Below are positions 20,554 to 32,072 of a DNA stretch of 64,000 nt, in pieces. The DNA lies in contig JABACO010000066.1 in the NCBI GenBank assembly GCA_013339895.1, positions 62,001-126,000 of the forward strand. Direction: 5' to 3'. Under the pieces are notes generated by a model, which worked only from the letters and a program-made list of their open reading frames with translations, was not told the origin of the DNA and did no database searches. This DNA comes from Ephydatia muelleri (lineage: Eukaryota; Porifera; Demospongiae; Spongillida; Spongillidae). How positions within the stretch are numbered: the first letter of the stretch is position 1; each line of letters starts with the position of its first letter. The position numbers were made by a program, and so were the translations under genes.

Positions 20554-22742
20554 TCAAATATGTACACAATACTTCAATACATAGTTAGCACCAGTGTTAG
20601 CAATGAACACACTGCCATCTCTGGGATCTAGTGCAGTACCCCAGGGATCCTTCAGATTCCCCACTGTGTGGATCTTGTTTCCCTCAGGATCATAGATGGA
20701 GAGACAATGGCCACCAAACTCACTGACAAGGCTGTAACCTTCACCATCAATGGCTAGTCCTCTGGGACCATTAGGATCACCATACATTCTGACATAGACA
20801 CCTTCTTTGCTAAACACTTTGATAGTGTTTGAACCTTGGGCTGCCACATGAATGTTTCCCTGAGGGTCCAAGTCAAGACCCCACGGAGACTGAAAACTAT
20901 GATTGCCTGAGCCATTACCATCTATGGTTAATAACCAACCACCATTTTCATTGAATATTTGTATCCTATGGTTATTATAGTCAGACACAATCAGTTTCTT
21001 GTTGGAGTCAATGATGACAGCCACTGGCCAATTGAACTGTCCCTGACCTGATCCCTCCTGACCAAACTTATGAAGGAACTTTCCACTTGATGTCAGCTTC
21101 TGTACACGATGGTTGCAACTATCAGCAACATACAACACATCTCCCTTGATGGATATACCACGTGGATAAGAGAACTGACCATCACCCCTTCCACTACTAC
21201 CTATGGTGCTCTTCCGTTGACCTGTTTGATCAAACACATAAATGCAGTGATCACCACTCCCTACATAGATGTCTCCATTGTCATGGATGGCTACACATCT
21301 AGGCGCCTTACACTGGATCACTTGTTGGGCATTACATAAGGTATGGTAGTCACGTTTAGGCCTCACATCAAGGTCATTAGGACTATTCTGTACATGCTGA
21401 CCATCCATTGTGATGAGGAGCTGGTGAGGACCAGCAGTTTGAGGGGTGAGGGTGATGGTGTAGGTACCATCCCTGTGGTCCTCCACCTCTCCATACACAA
21501 CTGCTCCATTATGGGTCTTGGACCTCATCTCACCCTTCACCTCGACACCACCATGTGGGTACTCCTCCCCCTTTGAGGTCTTGCTTTGTACCTTAACATG
21601 GTACCTGGTCCCCACCCTGGCTGCTGATGTGGACATCCATGTGCATGAAGATGGAGAAGGATAAAAGTCAAAAATGTTTCCTAATTTGGACAGTTGTCTT
21701 ATAAGATCATCTGTTTTCACAGACACAGATATGTTGCTGTGTTGGTTTGGAGTGAGGGAAATGGTCTGGACCCTCTTGAGGATGGCCTGCAGTTCAGTGG
21801 GTATGAGTCCTCCCAATGCTACAATCTCATGGTCAGTGTGGGTCTGCAGGATCTGGGAGGCCATATCAGTGTAGTGACCAATGTCTCCAACCATCTTCTC
21901 AAACTGTTCCTTCTGGAGGGTCAGAGCTGTTGTCTTGGACAGTGAAATGGCCTCCAACTCTGACAATAGTGTCCTTTTTCTTTCTTCCAATGTTTGCTGA
22001 AGTATTTCAAAGGCTTGGTTGATGGCCAAGAAAGCAGTTCGTTTGGAGATCTCCACTTGTTCTATTATCCTGTTATTTTCATCAATGGCTCCAGTCAGCT
22101 TTGTCACTACCTCGTTTGCATCTTCAAGTGCTCCTGAGATTTCCATTTGATGGGTCTTTGCTACTGTGGATATTTCCTTCACAGAGTGGCTTTTATGTGA
22201 AAGTATAGTGCAGTGAAGGCATACCAGCAAGCTACAAGTCTCACAACAAAAATTCAATTTATTGTCCTCATGGTTAGGCTGAGAGCAGTAATGATCTCTT
22301 GGCTTCATGGTGGTGTGCAGTTGTCTGGTTCCCTCCTGGTCTAGTCCAACAATTCTGTGTCTGGACCATATTCGATTGCGCTTGTGGTGTTCAAGGCAGA
22401 AGGCACACAGGAAGTGATGGCAAGCACAACACAACACCACTGCAGGATCACTGCTTCCTTCAGCACATTGGTCACATGCTACATCACTGTTACTGGTCAT
22501 CTTGGACATGTACCCTGCTACCTCTACTTCAAACCCAAGATGGAGGTTCTGAGGGCCCCTCCCACTGGGATGCTGGTGTTTTGTTCACAGGTGGGACATT
22601 GGAACATTTGTTGGGAACCACTTTTCTCTATCTCATGATGGAGACATAGTAGACAGAAGGAGTGCAAACATGACAGAATTCTTGGATCATTGTAGGGCTT
22701 GGAGCACACACCACAGGTGATGTGTGGAAAGGGTTTCTCCAT
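20554..22742 (-). pseudogene. TRIM-NHL copy 3, split by a 10-bp deletion between RING and B-box 1
   Basis: The ATG at 22742 opens a frame with all eight RING ligands, then a 10-bp deletion near 22551-22556 (compared with 11805-11825) shifts the frame and it stops soon after. From 22509 a second frame, open for 651 codons, covers B-box 1, B-box 2, coiled coil, filamin and NHL to a stop at 20554. If translated from its internal Met it would be a RING-less TRIM-NHL protein, so a shortened product is possible. B-box 1 reads DVACDQCAEG, as in copies 1, 4 and 5. The NHL variants (APRCVAIHD, GPRGLAIDG) pair this copy with copy 5. Confidence 0.88.
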
Positions 22743-23905
22743 AACCACACTGTTGGTAGTGAAGAGTACAATAGCTAAATTTAGCAGCTTATGCAGTCCC
22801 TACAAAAAACTTGAATTGTTTAGCCTATTCAAATCAACATTAAAAAGGGCAGGTGAAATACAGCAGCAGGGTTAGTATTGCAGTATAGACACCTAGTTAC
22901 GCAAGATGGAATATAAAAGACCACTTGGGTGTGGTCCTCAATCACAGAAACAAAAGGATCGAGTAACTATTGATTTATAGCAGCCAAAGAGTTAACTACC
23001 ACTGTAGTCTATGTCTTAGGAAATTCTGTTAGTGCTTGCATGAGGTTACCTAAACCTGGTCGTGTCTATAACGAGGTCTAATAGGTTATTTTCAAAACAT
23101 AATCAGTATGCTAATCAACATTAGGTGATATATGATGCGATACAGCAGCAGGGTTAGTATTGCAGTACAGGAATCCAGACACCTGATGAATTCGTAGCTA
23201 GTTATGCAAGATGGAATATATATGAAGTCGATAAAACATAGACAATAGGTTATTTTCAAAACATAATCAATTTGCTAAATTTGTTAAACCAGAATTGAAT
23301 TTTAGTATCAAATGGATACCGATTAACAGTACAAGTTTCTAGCCATACCTAAGTGAAAGAAATACTATTACAAAACAAATACATAAAAACATCATCATTA
23401 AGTACACACTTTGCCCACACATGTTCATGTAGGTTAACAATAGTGATTAGTTTGGAAGCAGATTTTGAGGGTTATTTAGATAGACAGTTTCTGAAAAAAA
23501 AAGAAAGAAAAAAAACATACTGTGTACAAATAAAAATAAAAAAATAAAAAAAATCCATTGACACAATTTGAAAAATTGTTAAATACATAAAATACAATCG
23601 ACGCAATGTCTGGATCGTTTGAAGCCCGTCTTTAGAAATTTAATTACAATTATTGATATGCTATACCAACGAACGTCTCTTGATTTGAAATTTCTTTTTA
23701 AAATTTAATTTCCACAACCAGCAGATGATTTAAGGCATGTGTTTGTTTGTGATTTTGCCCAGATACTGCTCTTGATCCACTTGGACACCATGCCGTGACC
23801 TGAAGGCATGAGGGAGATGTGGCCATATACCCTTACTGCATGTGGGATGTGGTCGTTGACCTCTGTTGTCATGCCAACATGATGAACAGTTAGTGTGGAG
23901 TAGGG
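22743..23905. other. Upstream region of TRIM copy 3, no gene seen
   Basis: AT-rich and closely related to 12011-12720 in its first part. It includes an A-rich stretch at 23500-23560. No ORF stands out. Confidence 0.45.
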
Positions 23906-24300
23906 TCATGGCATAACAAGAGACCACACCACACCTGCTGACATTCTCGTTGCTGGAAGGAACAGAGGCAAACCTGCCACATTAGATATCACCATTACAT
24001 CACCACTGCTCTGCCATCTTGGGTGAGTCGTGTGAACAGGATAGGGAAGCCTATGCAGATGAGGACCACAAGCTCCACTCCAATGGACCCTAATGCCAGG
24101 AGTTGGTTGGTCCTGCATGCCATTGGCTGTGGGGGAGTATGGCAATTGAGGCAAAGAGGCCACAACACCATCTGCAGGCTGGTGTTCCACCTGCCCCTTC
24201 ACCTGTCCTCCCCCAAGCCAGTACTTGTGGCTTACATTTATGGCCAGCTGAGAAGCCACATAGGATCGTATTATGTCTGTGCCAGCTATATAGAAAATAA
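23906..24300 (+). pseudogene. Retroelement endonuclease-like module, degenerate (spacer 3)
   Basis: Plus-strand relic with a PADIL motif region near 23935, a LDIT motif about 14 residues on, and the Cys-Gln-Glu-Leu region disrupted by a missing base near 24100. Its tail (SSPKPVLVAYIYGQL) is repeated a second time at 25887-26060, beyond the retrotransposon insertion. Confidence 0.5.
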
Positions 24301-24520
24301 AAATACTGGCGAAAAGCGAGATTGGAAAGAAGTCTTCTTCGTTACACTGGATTAACCCTTCAACTGCAATAGGCATATTTGTTGTGCCCGATGATTACGT
24401 TTGCAGTGAGGAGAGCACATTGTACGAATACATTGTGCACATGTGTTGTTGTCTGATGTATTATTACCATGCAGCCCTGCATGTAGATGGTATGTCGTGT
24501 CACGCTGGTACATGCATATC

Positions 24521-25373
24521 GGTCAAAACTGAGAAACACAAGGAACTTGCTATGATGCAAACAATGGAGTGTGATTCAGTGCTGGTTTCTTTGGGTAATG
24601 ATACGAGACGTGCAGTCCAGCGAGCAATTGATGGAAAAACATCTGCTTGGCTTACTGTTATGCCAATTGCTTGCAACCATTTTGATCTCTCCTCTGTTGA
24701 GTTTAGAGATGCACTTTCACTACGTTACCATCGGCCTCTTCTTAAAACGCCAGGGCATTGTGATGGTTGTGGAGAAGAATTCAGCTTCCAACATGCTCTT
24801 GATTGTAAAAAAGGTGGCCTTGTTACCCAGCGCCATAATGAAGTGCGAGATGCTCTAGGTGATTTGGCAGCTATTGTGTACAAAGATGTTGTAAGAGAAC
24901 CCATTGTACAGGAAGCAGATGATTCCAGTGGTAGACCAGCTTTAATTGCTGACCTCAGCATACGAGGAGTGTGGCAGCCACAAACTGCGGCGTTGCTAGA
25001 TGTTCGTGTCGTAGACACTGACACCCAGTCTTATGCTAGTTGCACTGTTGATGCTGTGCTATGTTCAGCAGAACAGGAAAAGAAAAGAAAATACTCAGCA
25101 GCTGTTGAAGATAGACGTGCTTCATTTACACCCTTTGTAGTCTCTGTAGATGGAGTCTTGGGTCACGATGCACAACACCTGATGAAGCGCCTGTGTGACC
25201 AAATTGCGATGAAGTGGGAGAAGTCACATTCTGAAGTAATGGGACGGGTTCGTGCCAGAATGGCTTTTGCTATTTTGCGTGCAACAAACCTTTGCTTGCG
25301 GGGATCCAGGGTAAAATTGAGAAGTGGACATGGCATGGATGATGGAGCTGGCCTCCCTCATTTTCCTCACTGA
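24521..25373 (+). pseudogene. Retrotransposon ORF2 C-terminal region with CCHC and endonuclease-like motifs
   Basis: The open frame extends upstream into array repeat (a start codon at 24384), but the first 46 or so codons are repeat sequence, so that start is accidental. The element-derived part has C-x2-C-x7-H-x3-C (HCDGCGEEFSFQHALDC), then QRHNEVRDAL about ten residues later, then IADL-x14-LLDVRV. This is the order CCHC, RHN, D...D known from the restriction-like endonuclease end of R2/R4-type non-LTR elements; the reverse transcriptase itself is missing. The frame is intact to the stop at 25373, so the insertion is fairly young. Assignment to a clade is uncertain. Confidence 0.7.
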
Positions 25374-25520
25374 TATTTTCCAAAAGTGCTCATTCCAATG
25401 CAACTATTAATTAATTAATTAATTTATTTATTTTTGTCTAAGTGTATGCTGTGTACTATTTTTATTTTTGTTGAAGTATTATTATATTATAATTGATGGT
25501 TAAAAATAAATAAATAAAAT
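24521..25520 (+). mobile_element. 5'-truncated non-LTR retrotransposon 3' end
   Basis: The array repeat is interrupted abruptly after CATGCATATC at 24520. About 1 kb of unrelated sequence follows. It encodes only the C-terminal part of a retroelement protein, then a 3' UTR with ATTAATTAATTAATT and a tail of TAAA units (AAATAAATAAATAAAATC near 25505-25522). Truncation at the 5' side and a short-repeat 3' tail are what target-primed reverse transcription leaves. I could not find a target-site duplication, and the 3' boundary is approximate. Confidence 0.7.
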
Positions 25521-27830
25521 CTAAGGGCCATTGTAACTGAAGCTGCCATTTTACTCTAATATGGCTTTAGGAAGGCTGGCCTTTACTCGCTGGATCAAGC
25601 AATGGTAGATTATAGTGTGTTAGAGATCACGTAATTCGTGAAGAAGCAGAACTGTTGTCTTTAGTTAGCGATCCTTCTGAATAAGAATTCAGGTGTGGTC
25701 TTTGCTTTTTTGAAGAACATATAGGACTTACAAAGTTACAGCTGTATGGTGGAAAGTGGCAAGGAGACAAAGACGACACGTCGATTTTCTTGTTGAGGTC
25801 TTCCACTAAAAATATATTCAGAATCCTCTCTGAATAATGCAGAAGAGACGTCAGTGGATGATGCTTCCTCAGTTGAAGGGGATGATAGAAAGAGGCCACA
25901 ACACCATCTGCAGGCTAGTGTTCCACCTGCCCCTTCACCTGTCCTCCACCACGCCAGTACTTGTGGCTTACACTTATGGCCAGCTGAAAAGCCACATAGG
26001 ATCGAATTATGTCTGTGCCAGCTAACAATACTGGCGGAAAGCGAGATTGGAAAGAGTCTGACTCCTTGAGATGGATTAAACAGATTGGAAGTGTAATCGT
26101 GATGTGAAAGCACAAGAACTAAAAACGCTCATCTATGTAGTTTAGTTGATTGCTTACACTTTAGTGAATACATTCTGCAGTCTCCATCATTGCATTACAT
26201 TGGAAACTCATCACGTGCGCCATTCAAGCAAGCGGGCTATGCGTGCAAGTCACATTTCTGAACCTGCCAAAAGAGGTGGATTCGGGTCGACCAAGGCAGA
26301 AAGAAGCGCTTTTGTCCCCATAGTAGGCATTGTCCACTTTTACGTGTTCTCTGTGTTGTTTGACAGTTATACTACTGGATAAACCATTTTGAGCAATTGT
26401 CTTATCTGCTTTGCTTCAATGTTTGAGAATGTTTGGCAATAATTTATTATCTGTACCTTTATCATCATTCCACCGCTACCTATGCCTTTCATTATTGTGT
26501 TAGTACATTACATACTCTTTTCTAGGTGGCGTAGTGATTGTTTGAGAGTCACCTGTTGAACGGAAGGGTAGTTATACCATTTTGAGGGTCCTCATTTCCT
26601 GTACCTTTTGAGTTGTTTCTGGAGGACCTAAACACTTGAAAGGTGGGTAATAAGAAACAGCCAAGGTGGTAGTGTGGCTTAGGCGTATTTTGACCACTAA
26701 CAAGCTATATTTGCGCTGTACACGCTCTTCCAAATCTAGGTGCGTTATGGGAAGAAAATTTCGCCTTGCCACTATCGTAAATGTGCGGAATGCAGCAAGG
26801 GTGGTGCTCTAAGTCAGGTGGTGTCTCCTCCGTGGCAGGCGCTGGTGATTCATGTGTCTTCAGGGCTTTCAGTAGTCTCCCCGATCAAAGATAATGCCCC
26901 GACTGCCTGTCCCAGCACTTCCAGGACTAGTGATTGCAACTAATCAGAATTGTTCAATGCCATAGTTTCCTTTCCCCTTTCTGCTTTCACATATGGCATG
27001 TTGTTAACATCAGAGCTTCTTGGTGCTCGTCTGTTGAAGATAACTCTCCCTTCACCATGGGTTATAGCTTCCATCAACCCGCTTACATTATTGTTGACCC
27101 GTGGGTTTGCATCTGAGGTTTCTCACAAGCCACAGCATGGATAGAATTATACAAATCAGCGCAAAAGAAGAACCTGCAGAAGGCAAAGTACTGAGAGAAA
27201 AAACTGAATACTTAGATCCAGAAGTGTATGTATGTCTTAATTTGTATGGATTCTATACCCTAGCTGGTGTTAATTAGGTGTTTAATTATCGATCTTACGC
27301 GTCGACAACCACGCAGCCCTGCATGTACACATGCATGGTATGTCGCGTCACGCTGGTACATGCATATCTATGGTACATGTAAGAGGGAGCCGTAGCGCGA
27401 TGCACCTTATGTCGCTCTCCCTTCCCTCGTCACCCGGAGAGCGTTGGGTGTAAACGTGCGTACACATGTAGTACAGTGAAATGTTCAAATGCATTAGAAA
27501 ATCACGTCCATGATCCAAATGCACCGCCGAAGAATGACAATGACACAAGCCATGAACAGTATGTGTTTAACCCTTACAACGCAACTGAAATGTACTCGCC
27601 TCTACTGCAATGTGAGAAACACTAGCTAGGATAATGAACTTCACACCATTTTTCCCACCCAGTTTAAACAATAATGGTTTACCTATTCTTTGGCTCCAAC
27701 GTTTCCATGTGTCGAGCAGTTTACTTGTGCACAACTTCGAGGTCGCGGGATCACGTGAATGTTTTGAAAATGACCTTAATATCACGTGAATGTATAAATA
27801 TGACCTTATTAAAAAATCAATGTTATTGTG
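25521..27830. other. Spacer 3 middle part: repeat blocks, no intact gene
   Basis: 25560-25880 is not seen elsewhere in the window; a plus-strand phrase NNAEETSVDDASSVEGDDRK near 25835-25890 looks protein-like but is isolated. 25887-26060 repeats the retroelement relic tail. 26400-27200 is the block shared with 14180-14870 and 43710-44190. 27290-27830 is the CpG-richer block shared with 2020-2700. Confidence 0.45.
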
Positions 27831-27966
27831 GTTGTCCTTTAGTTTAGTGGCCCCCCTTGTTCATTTCGATCCAAATCAATTAACAAGTAATTAACAAGCT
27901 TGCGCGTTAGATGATATAAGCTGTGCAGCTGCAATTTAAGGTTAGCACTTACGCTTTGATATCAAA
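27831..27966 (+). repeat. Merlin left terminal inverted repeat
   Basis: 136 bp matching the reverse complement of 30461-30598 with a few mismatches and small indels, for example CGATCC against CAATCC. Confidence 0.9.
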
Positions 27967-28278
27967 TAAAACAGGGCTATTTAAGGCAGATTATGTTCTG
28001 GATTTCAACTTGGATGGCTATGGCTGCGGTTGCGATTCGTGTTCCTGTTATGTATCCTTTGACTGAAGTCCTTTCATCTGTGTGCTTTAAAGCTTCTTTC
28101 CTCCAGCAGGACATACTCGTGCGGGAGAGGGATGCATCTGGAAGGGATGTCCGGAGTGTATGGCGTGGAGATGTCCTAGGAAAGGTTGCAGGAAGGTTTC
28201 ACCCCTACGAAAGGGATCCTATTTTGAAGGTAATAAACTCCGGGCATTAAATAAAATATAAATTGTACTAATACACAT

Positions 28279-28346
28279 ATACATACATACATACATACAT
28301 ACATACATACATACATACATACATACATACATACATACATACATAC
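28279..28346. repeat. ACAT tetranucleotide microsatellite
   Basis: About 17 ACAT units directly abutting the 3' side of the retrotransposon fragment at 28347-29160; it may be that element's simple-repeat tail. Confidence 0.9.
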
Positions 28347-29160
28347 CCTGACACACTGAGACACACTAGCTATGAAAGTTACGATGATGAAATATCCCCC
28401 TCCTGAAGGGAACATCCACATCGTAAGAGGAGGGCTCGGGCATTGGCTCGCACAAGAGTCAAATTAAGGCGGCCGTACAGGCTGCAGGCAACCTTGGACT
28501 TGGGGGAGTTGGTCCTTGTGGCAAGGTATGATGCGAGCCGTGAAAAAGCTTGCACCGCTTCGCTGCCCCAAGCTCCATATGACTCGGCCACAAGGGGAAT
28601 ACACGTCCACCCCAACTCGGAACACTTGGCATCATTGGCAGAGTGCTTCCTTAGCTCAGCGGCAACCGCTGCTGACCCTGCTGTGCGACCCACTTCAGAG
28701 ATAATGGTAGGGTTAAGCGGAGACACCACAGTAAGGTCAAAGGCAGCAGGCTTGCCACAGAGCCAATTGGAAGCTAGGATATCAGCAGGGCGTGTGTTCC
28801 GAAGCTCATGTCCTAGTCCACTACCAGCCTCCGCCTTGGCGCTTATGCAGGCACGATGGCAGGTCTGAAGCACTATATCCCTGAGCTTGTTGTGCCTGGA
28901 TATAGCATCACCACCTCTCTTACATGTTACTGCATGGTGGCCTAGGGGATCCAAGGGATGTTCTGGACACAATGCACAGGGAGGTGAGCCAGGTGAGGTA
29001 TTTAGCCCGAGCCACCACTTGATGGCCATTTGGTGCTCGTTGGGGTCTAGGCTTAGACCCAGGCCTGGAGATGGTACTACAGAGAGCCAAGCGGAGGCAT
29101 GGGGCAGACAGGAGACGAGCCTTGTCAGCCACAGAACTCTGGGAAAAAAGAGAGTTAAAT
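28347..29160 (-). pseudogene. Non-LTR retrotransposon C-terminal fragment inside the Merlin intron
   Basis: Minus strand, open from 29029 to 28379 (216 aa). It has C18-x2-C21-x9-H31-x4-C36, R45-H46-N47, then RPAD83-x14-D98 and a KCSELGWTCIPLVAESYGAW motif. These fit a CCHC finger followed by a restriction-like endonuclease-type D...D core. Upstream the frame continues as HASAWLSVVPSPGLGL, and ADKARLLS appears in a shifted frame near 29110-29135, so there is a frameshift there. The reverse transcriptase is absent (5' truncation). The 3' end runs into an ACAT tract. It sits in the intron 28230-29269 of the Merlin transposase, on the opposite strand, and is therefore a later, nested insertion. 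Confidence 0.75.
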
Positions 29161-30142
29161 TGAATGTTTTCTAATGCAGCTGATAGAGTGTGTTGTCAGC
29201 AAGGAGAAGATGTAAGACTGTTAATATCAATTGCACTCATTTTTATGATGCATGTTATTATTTACTCAGGGAGTCACCTGCCCATAGAGGTGATTGTACG
29301 GCTCATTCACATGTGGTCAGTGAAGACACCTGTAGGAAAGGCGCAGGATGAATTGGAGGTATATATCAGCACTGTAAAAGTTATTAAGCATATTGCATAT
29401 TGCAGATAAGCAGTGCCGCCGCTGTGGACTGGTACAACTTTGTGCGCGATATTTGTGCGGAGTACTTTCTGGCTCATCCTGCTGTGATCAGCGGGCCAGG
29501 GGTTGAAGTTGAAATCGATGAAAGTATATTTGGGAAGAGGAAGTACAACCGTGGCAGAGTTGTAGATGGACACTGGGTGTTTGGTGGGATTGAGAGAGGT
29601 GACAAGTGGAGCTCCTACAACCAGCTGACAGCTACAACAGGCAACACACATCAGACTGTCAACCACTCGCTCCATTTTGTTGACCCCACCACCGGAGCAC
29701 ATACCCAAAGTGTTGAGGGTATGTGGAGCTGCTGCAAGTGAATGATGCGTGAGGAGAAAGTGATGAACTCTGCTCTATTTGAGACCTATCTTCCTGAATT
29801 TATGTGGAGGAAAAGATTTGGAGGGCCCATATAGCATTTGGGAATATACTGAAGCACATCGCACAGCATTACCCTGTATAGCTATCCGTTATGTTGCACT
29901 ATACTTCATTGTTAAATCTTCTATCCATTTAATCGTGAGGGGGAATGTACTCGTTAAATTTATTGGTTGCTATAGCTTCTAGTATGTTACAGTCGTCGTG
30001 GTCAATATCAGAGCGATGCTCTAGCAGATAGATATATAATAGGGACGCAACAGTGGAGCTATCATCAGTGGTGAACAATTCATGATACCTTTCCCATAGA
30101 TCTTGCATAAAGACCTGGAGTTGTAGTAACCATTATGCCTCG

Positions 30143-30320
30143 TCACATACACCCTCCCCTGACCACCTTCACACCCTCCCCTGACCACCAGTACACCCTC
30201 AACTGACCACCTTCACACCCTCCCCTGACCACCTGCACACCCTCCCCTGACCACCTGCACACCCTCCCCTGACCACCAGTACACCCTCCCCTGACCACCA
30301 GTACACCCTTCCCTGGCCCC
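30143..30320. repeat. Minisatellite, about 22-24-bp unit
   Basis: Some eight units of ACACCCTCCCCTGACCACC followed by AGT, TTC or TGC. It lies inside the Merlin element between the transposase and the right end. Confidence 0.9.
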
Positions 30321-30460
30321 CCCCCCTGTACCGTGTGCATTATTTAGAAACAACATACTCCTACATTAACACTACAGTGCTCAAGGTTTAAGCGCACGCC
30401 ACTGTGCACGCCACTGTGCAGGGTACCGAGGAGTGTAGTGCTCCAGCACTGTTGCGTCCC

Positions 30461-30598
30461 TATTTGATATCAAAGCATAAGTGCTAACCTTAAATTGCAG
30501 CTGCACAGCTTATATCATCTAACGCGCAAGCTTGTTAATTACTTGTTAATTGATTTGGATTGAAATGAACAAGGGGGGCCACTAAACTAAAGGACAAC
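30461..30598 (-). repeat. Merlin right terminal inverted repeat
   Basis: Reverse complement of the left end, running from TATTTGATATCAAAGC to the terminal AAAGGACAAC. Confidence 0.9.
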
Positions 30599-31594
30599 TT
30601 TCACACACATCTCCTGTTAAAATGCAGGAACAAATTTTAATGCCTCTCTCAACAGTGTAATTCAACTGTACTTGTGTTAGAGATCATCATTCTCTGCTTG
30701 TGTTCCGTACTATACTGCACTGCACCAAAGAGGTACCAGTATTAACAAGTAAACTGATTGTACAATAATTAGAAATGTTCCAATGTCATTTCCTGTTCCC
30801 TCCCTATTCCCCTATATAGCATATCACACACCCTTACCCCAAGTCATATTGGTTAAATGTTCATTGTGCACATTGTCACACAAACACAAAAACACACACA
30901 AACACAGAAAAGAACAAATAACAAAACATACACAGATAGACGGACATACACACTTTGAGTGGGAGTGGGGCCATCTTCTAGGATAAAACCCAAAAGCAGG
31001 ACTCAAAACACCACTCCCATACCAGATTACAACAGTTGCACCCAACCCACAAAGTTCTATGTCCATCATTTGCTCTCCAGCCAATCTTCATGGTCTATGT
31101 CATTGTCAAGGAACCTTCCACTCTCCAGACCTGCCAACAATACATATTAAAACACAATGAGAAAATGTTGCATCATTACAAATCTGATGACTTGTAGGCA
31201 TGCGTAAAAGACAGACTGGTGGATTGGCTAGACACATGACCCATCCTAACAACATACCTGTACAGTCCAGATCTATTTTGAATAGTTCACAGTGCACATT
31301 TGCCACACACACATTTTGCAGCATGTTCACAGACACTTAGACGACTGACACCCAAAGGTGTATAACCCTATTTAAACCACCAAACACATGACCATATTTA
31401 CACACGTGTACCATGACAGCTGCAAATGTGGGTGTGTCTTTTACTGGGAATGTGAATCAGCCAAAGATGGTCACAGCTGAGCACATAAAACTATGTGATT
31501 GTGTATGTGTACATCATTAACTAATTCTACAGACAATGACTTAGGAAATTATTTCCTCACTATATAACTGGGTTAAAGGCTCATTTGCACCCTG

Positions 31595-31636
<42 letters not shown>

Positions 31637-31900
31637 ACGCACACTGTACAAACACACTCACACACACACACACACAGCTCATAGTCTGACTGTTCTGGCT
31701 TCACAAACAACTTAGTTTTGCATTCAAGGAAAGGGCTCCTGAATTGTAGAAATTTTGTCCATAGTATTTTACAACTGAGGGTTTGGGTGCAGACTGCAGA
31801 GATAGTACCAGTACAAGTTAAATGTACTTATTACCACTCTCCCACTTTCATACTGGATGCCGATTGTTGTCTCTCCATCTGATGCACTCAAAATAGTACT
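30599..31900. repeat. Spacer 3 shared block with CA tract
   Basis: Same block as 2770-3720, 45700-46690 and 62765-63700. CA tracts lie at 31597-31634 and 31650-31676. On the minus strand at about 31817-31880 the phrase SASDGETTIGIQYESGR is followed by a possible GTAATAAG donor, a weak exon candidate. The matching part of the right-hand unit ends at the window edge. Confidence 0.4.
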
Positions 31901-32036
31901 AATGTTGTGTTATCCACACATATGGGATGGTTGTATTTCCCATGCATGGTCCCAATGTGCTTTTTCAAACCAAAACTTATACACAAGCTAGCATACACAT
32001 CACACATACATATTGACATATGCAGATCATAGATAC

Positions 32037-32072
<36 letters not shown>

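Larger units (their letters stand above)
28091..29881 (+). pseudogene. Merlin transposase, spliced, decayed
   Basis: Exon 1 ends at 28229 and carries a zinc-binding stretch (AWRCPRKGCRKVSPLRKGSY). Intron 28230-29269 (GTAATA...CTCAG) is enlarged by a retroelement. Exon 2 is 29270-29358 (SHLPIEVIVRLIHMWS). Intron 29359-29405 is only 47 bp (GTATAT...TTGCAG). Exon 3 starts 29406 (ISSAAAVDWYNFVRDICAEY). All junctions keep frame. The DDE residues are visible: D in VEIDESIFGKRKYNRG, D in GDKWSSY, E in HTQSVEGMW. Between GIERG and DKWSSY the usual stretch of roughly 50 residues seems missing. TGA at 29739-29741 interrupts the frame, which continues MMREEKVMNSALFETYLPEF. A further frame change near 29825 precedes the end (FGNILKHIAQHYPV, stop 29879-29881). 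The N-terminal beginning is unclear. The element is not autonomous as sequenced. Confidence 0.85.
27831..30598 (+). mobile_element. Merlin (IS1016/ISXO2-like) DNA transposon with long inverted ends
   Basis: Delimited by inverted repeats 27831-27966 and 30461-30598 that begin GTTGTCCTTTAGTTTAGTGG. It interrupts a block whose uninterrupted form is seen at 62765-62800. It encodes a spliced, decayed Merlin transposase on the plus strand, carries a retrotransposon fragment in that gene's first intron, and ends with a C-rich minisatellite. Merlin elements normally leave 8-9-bp target duplications; none is clear here. Confidence 0.85.

Noticed and set aside
28443..29174. Plus-strand frames of 141 and 95 codons
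   Set aside because: Antisense shadows of the retrotransposon fragment at 28347-29160.
30599..30620. Target-site duplication for the Merlin element
   Set aside because: The left flank TGTTATTGTG and right flank TTTCACACAC do not match, and the empty site at 62768 contains only one version.
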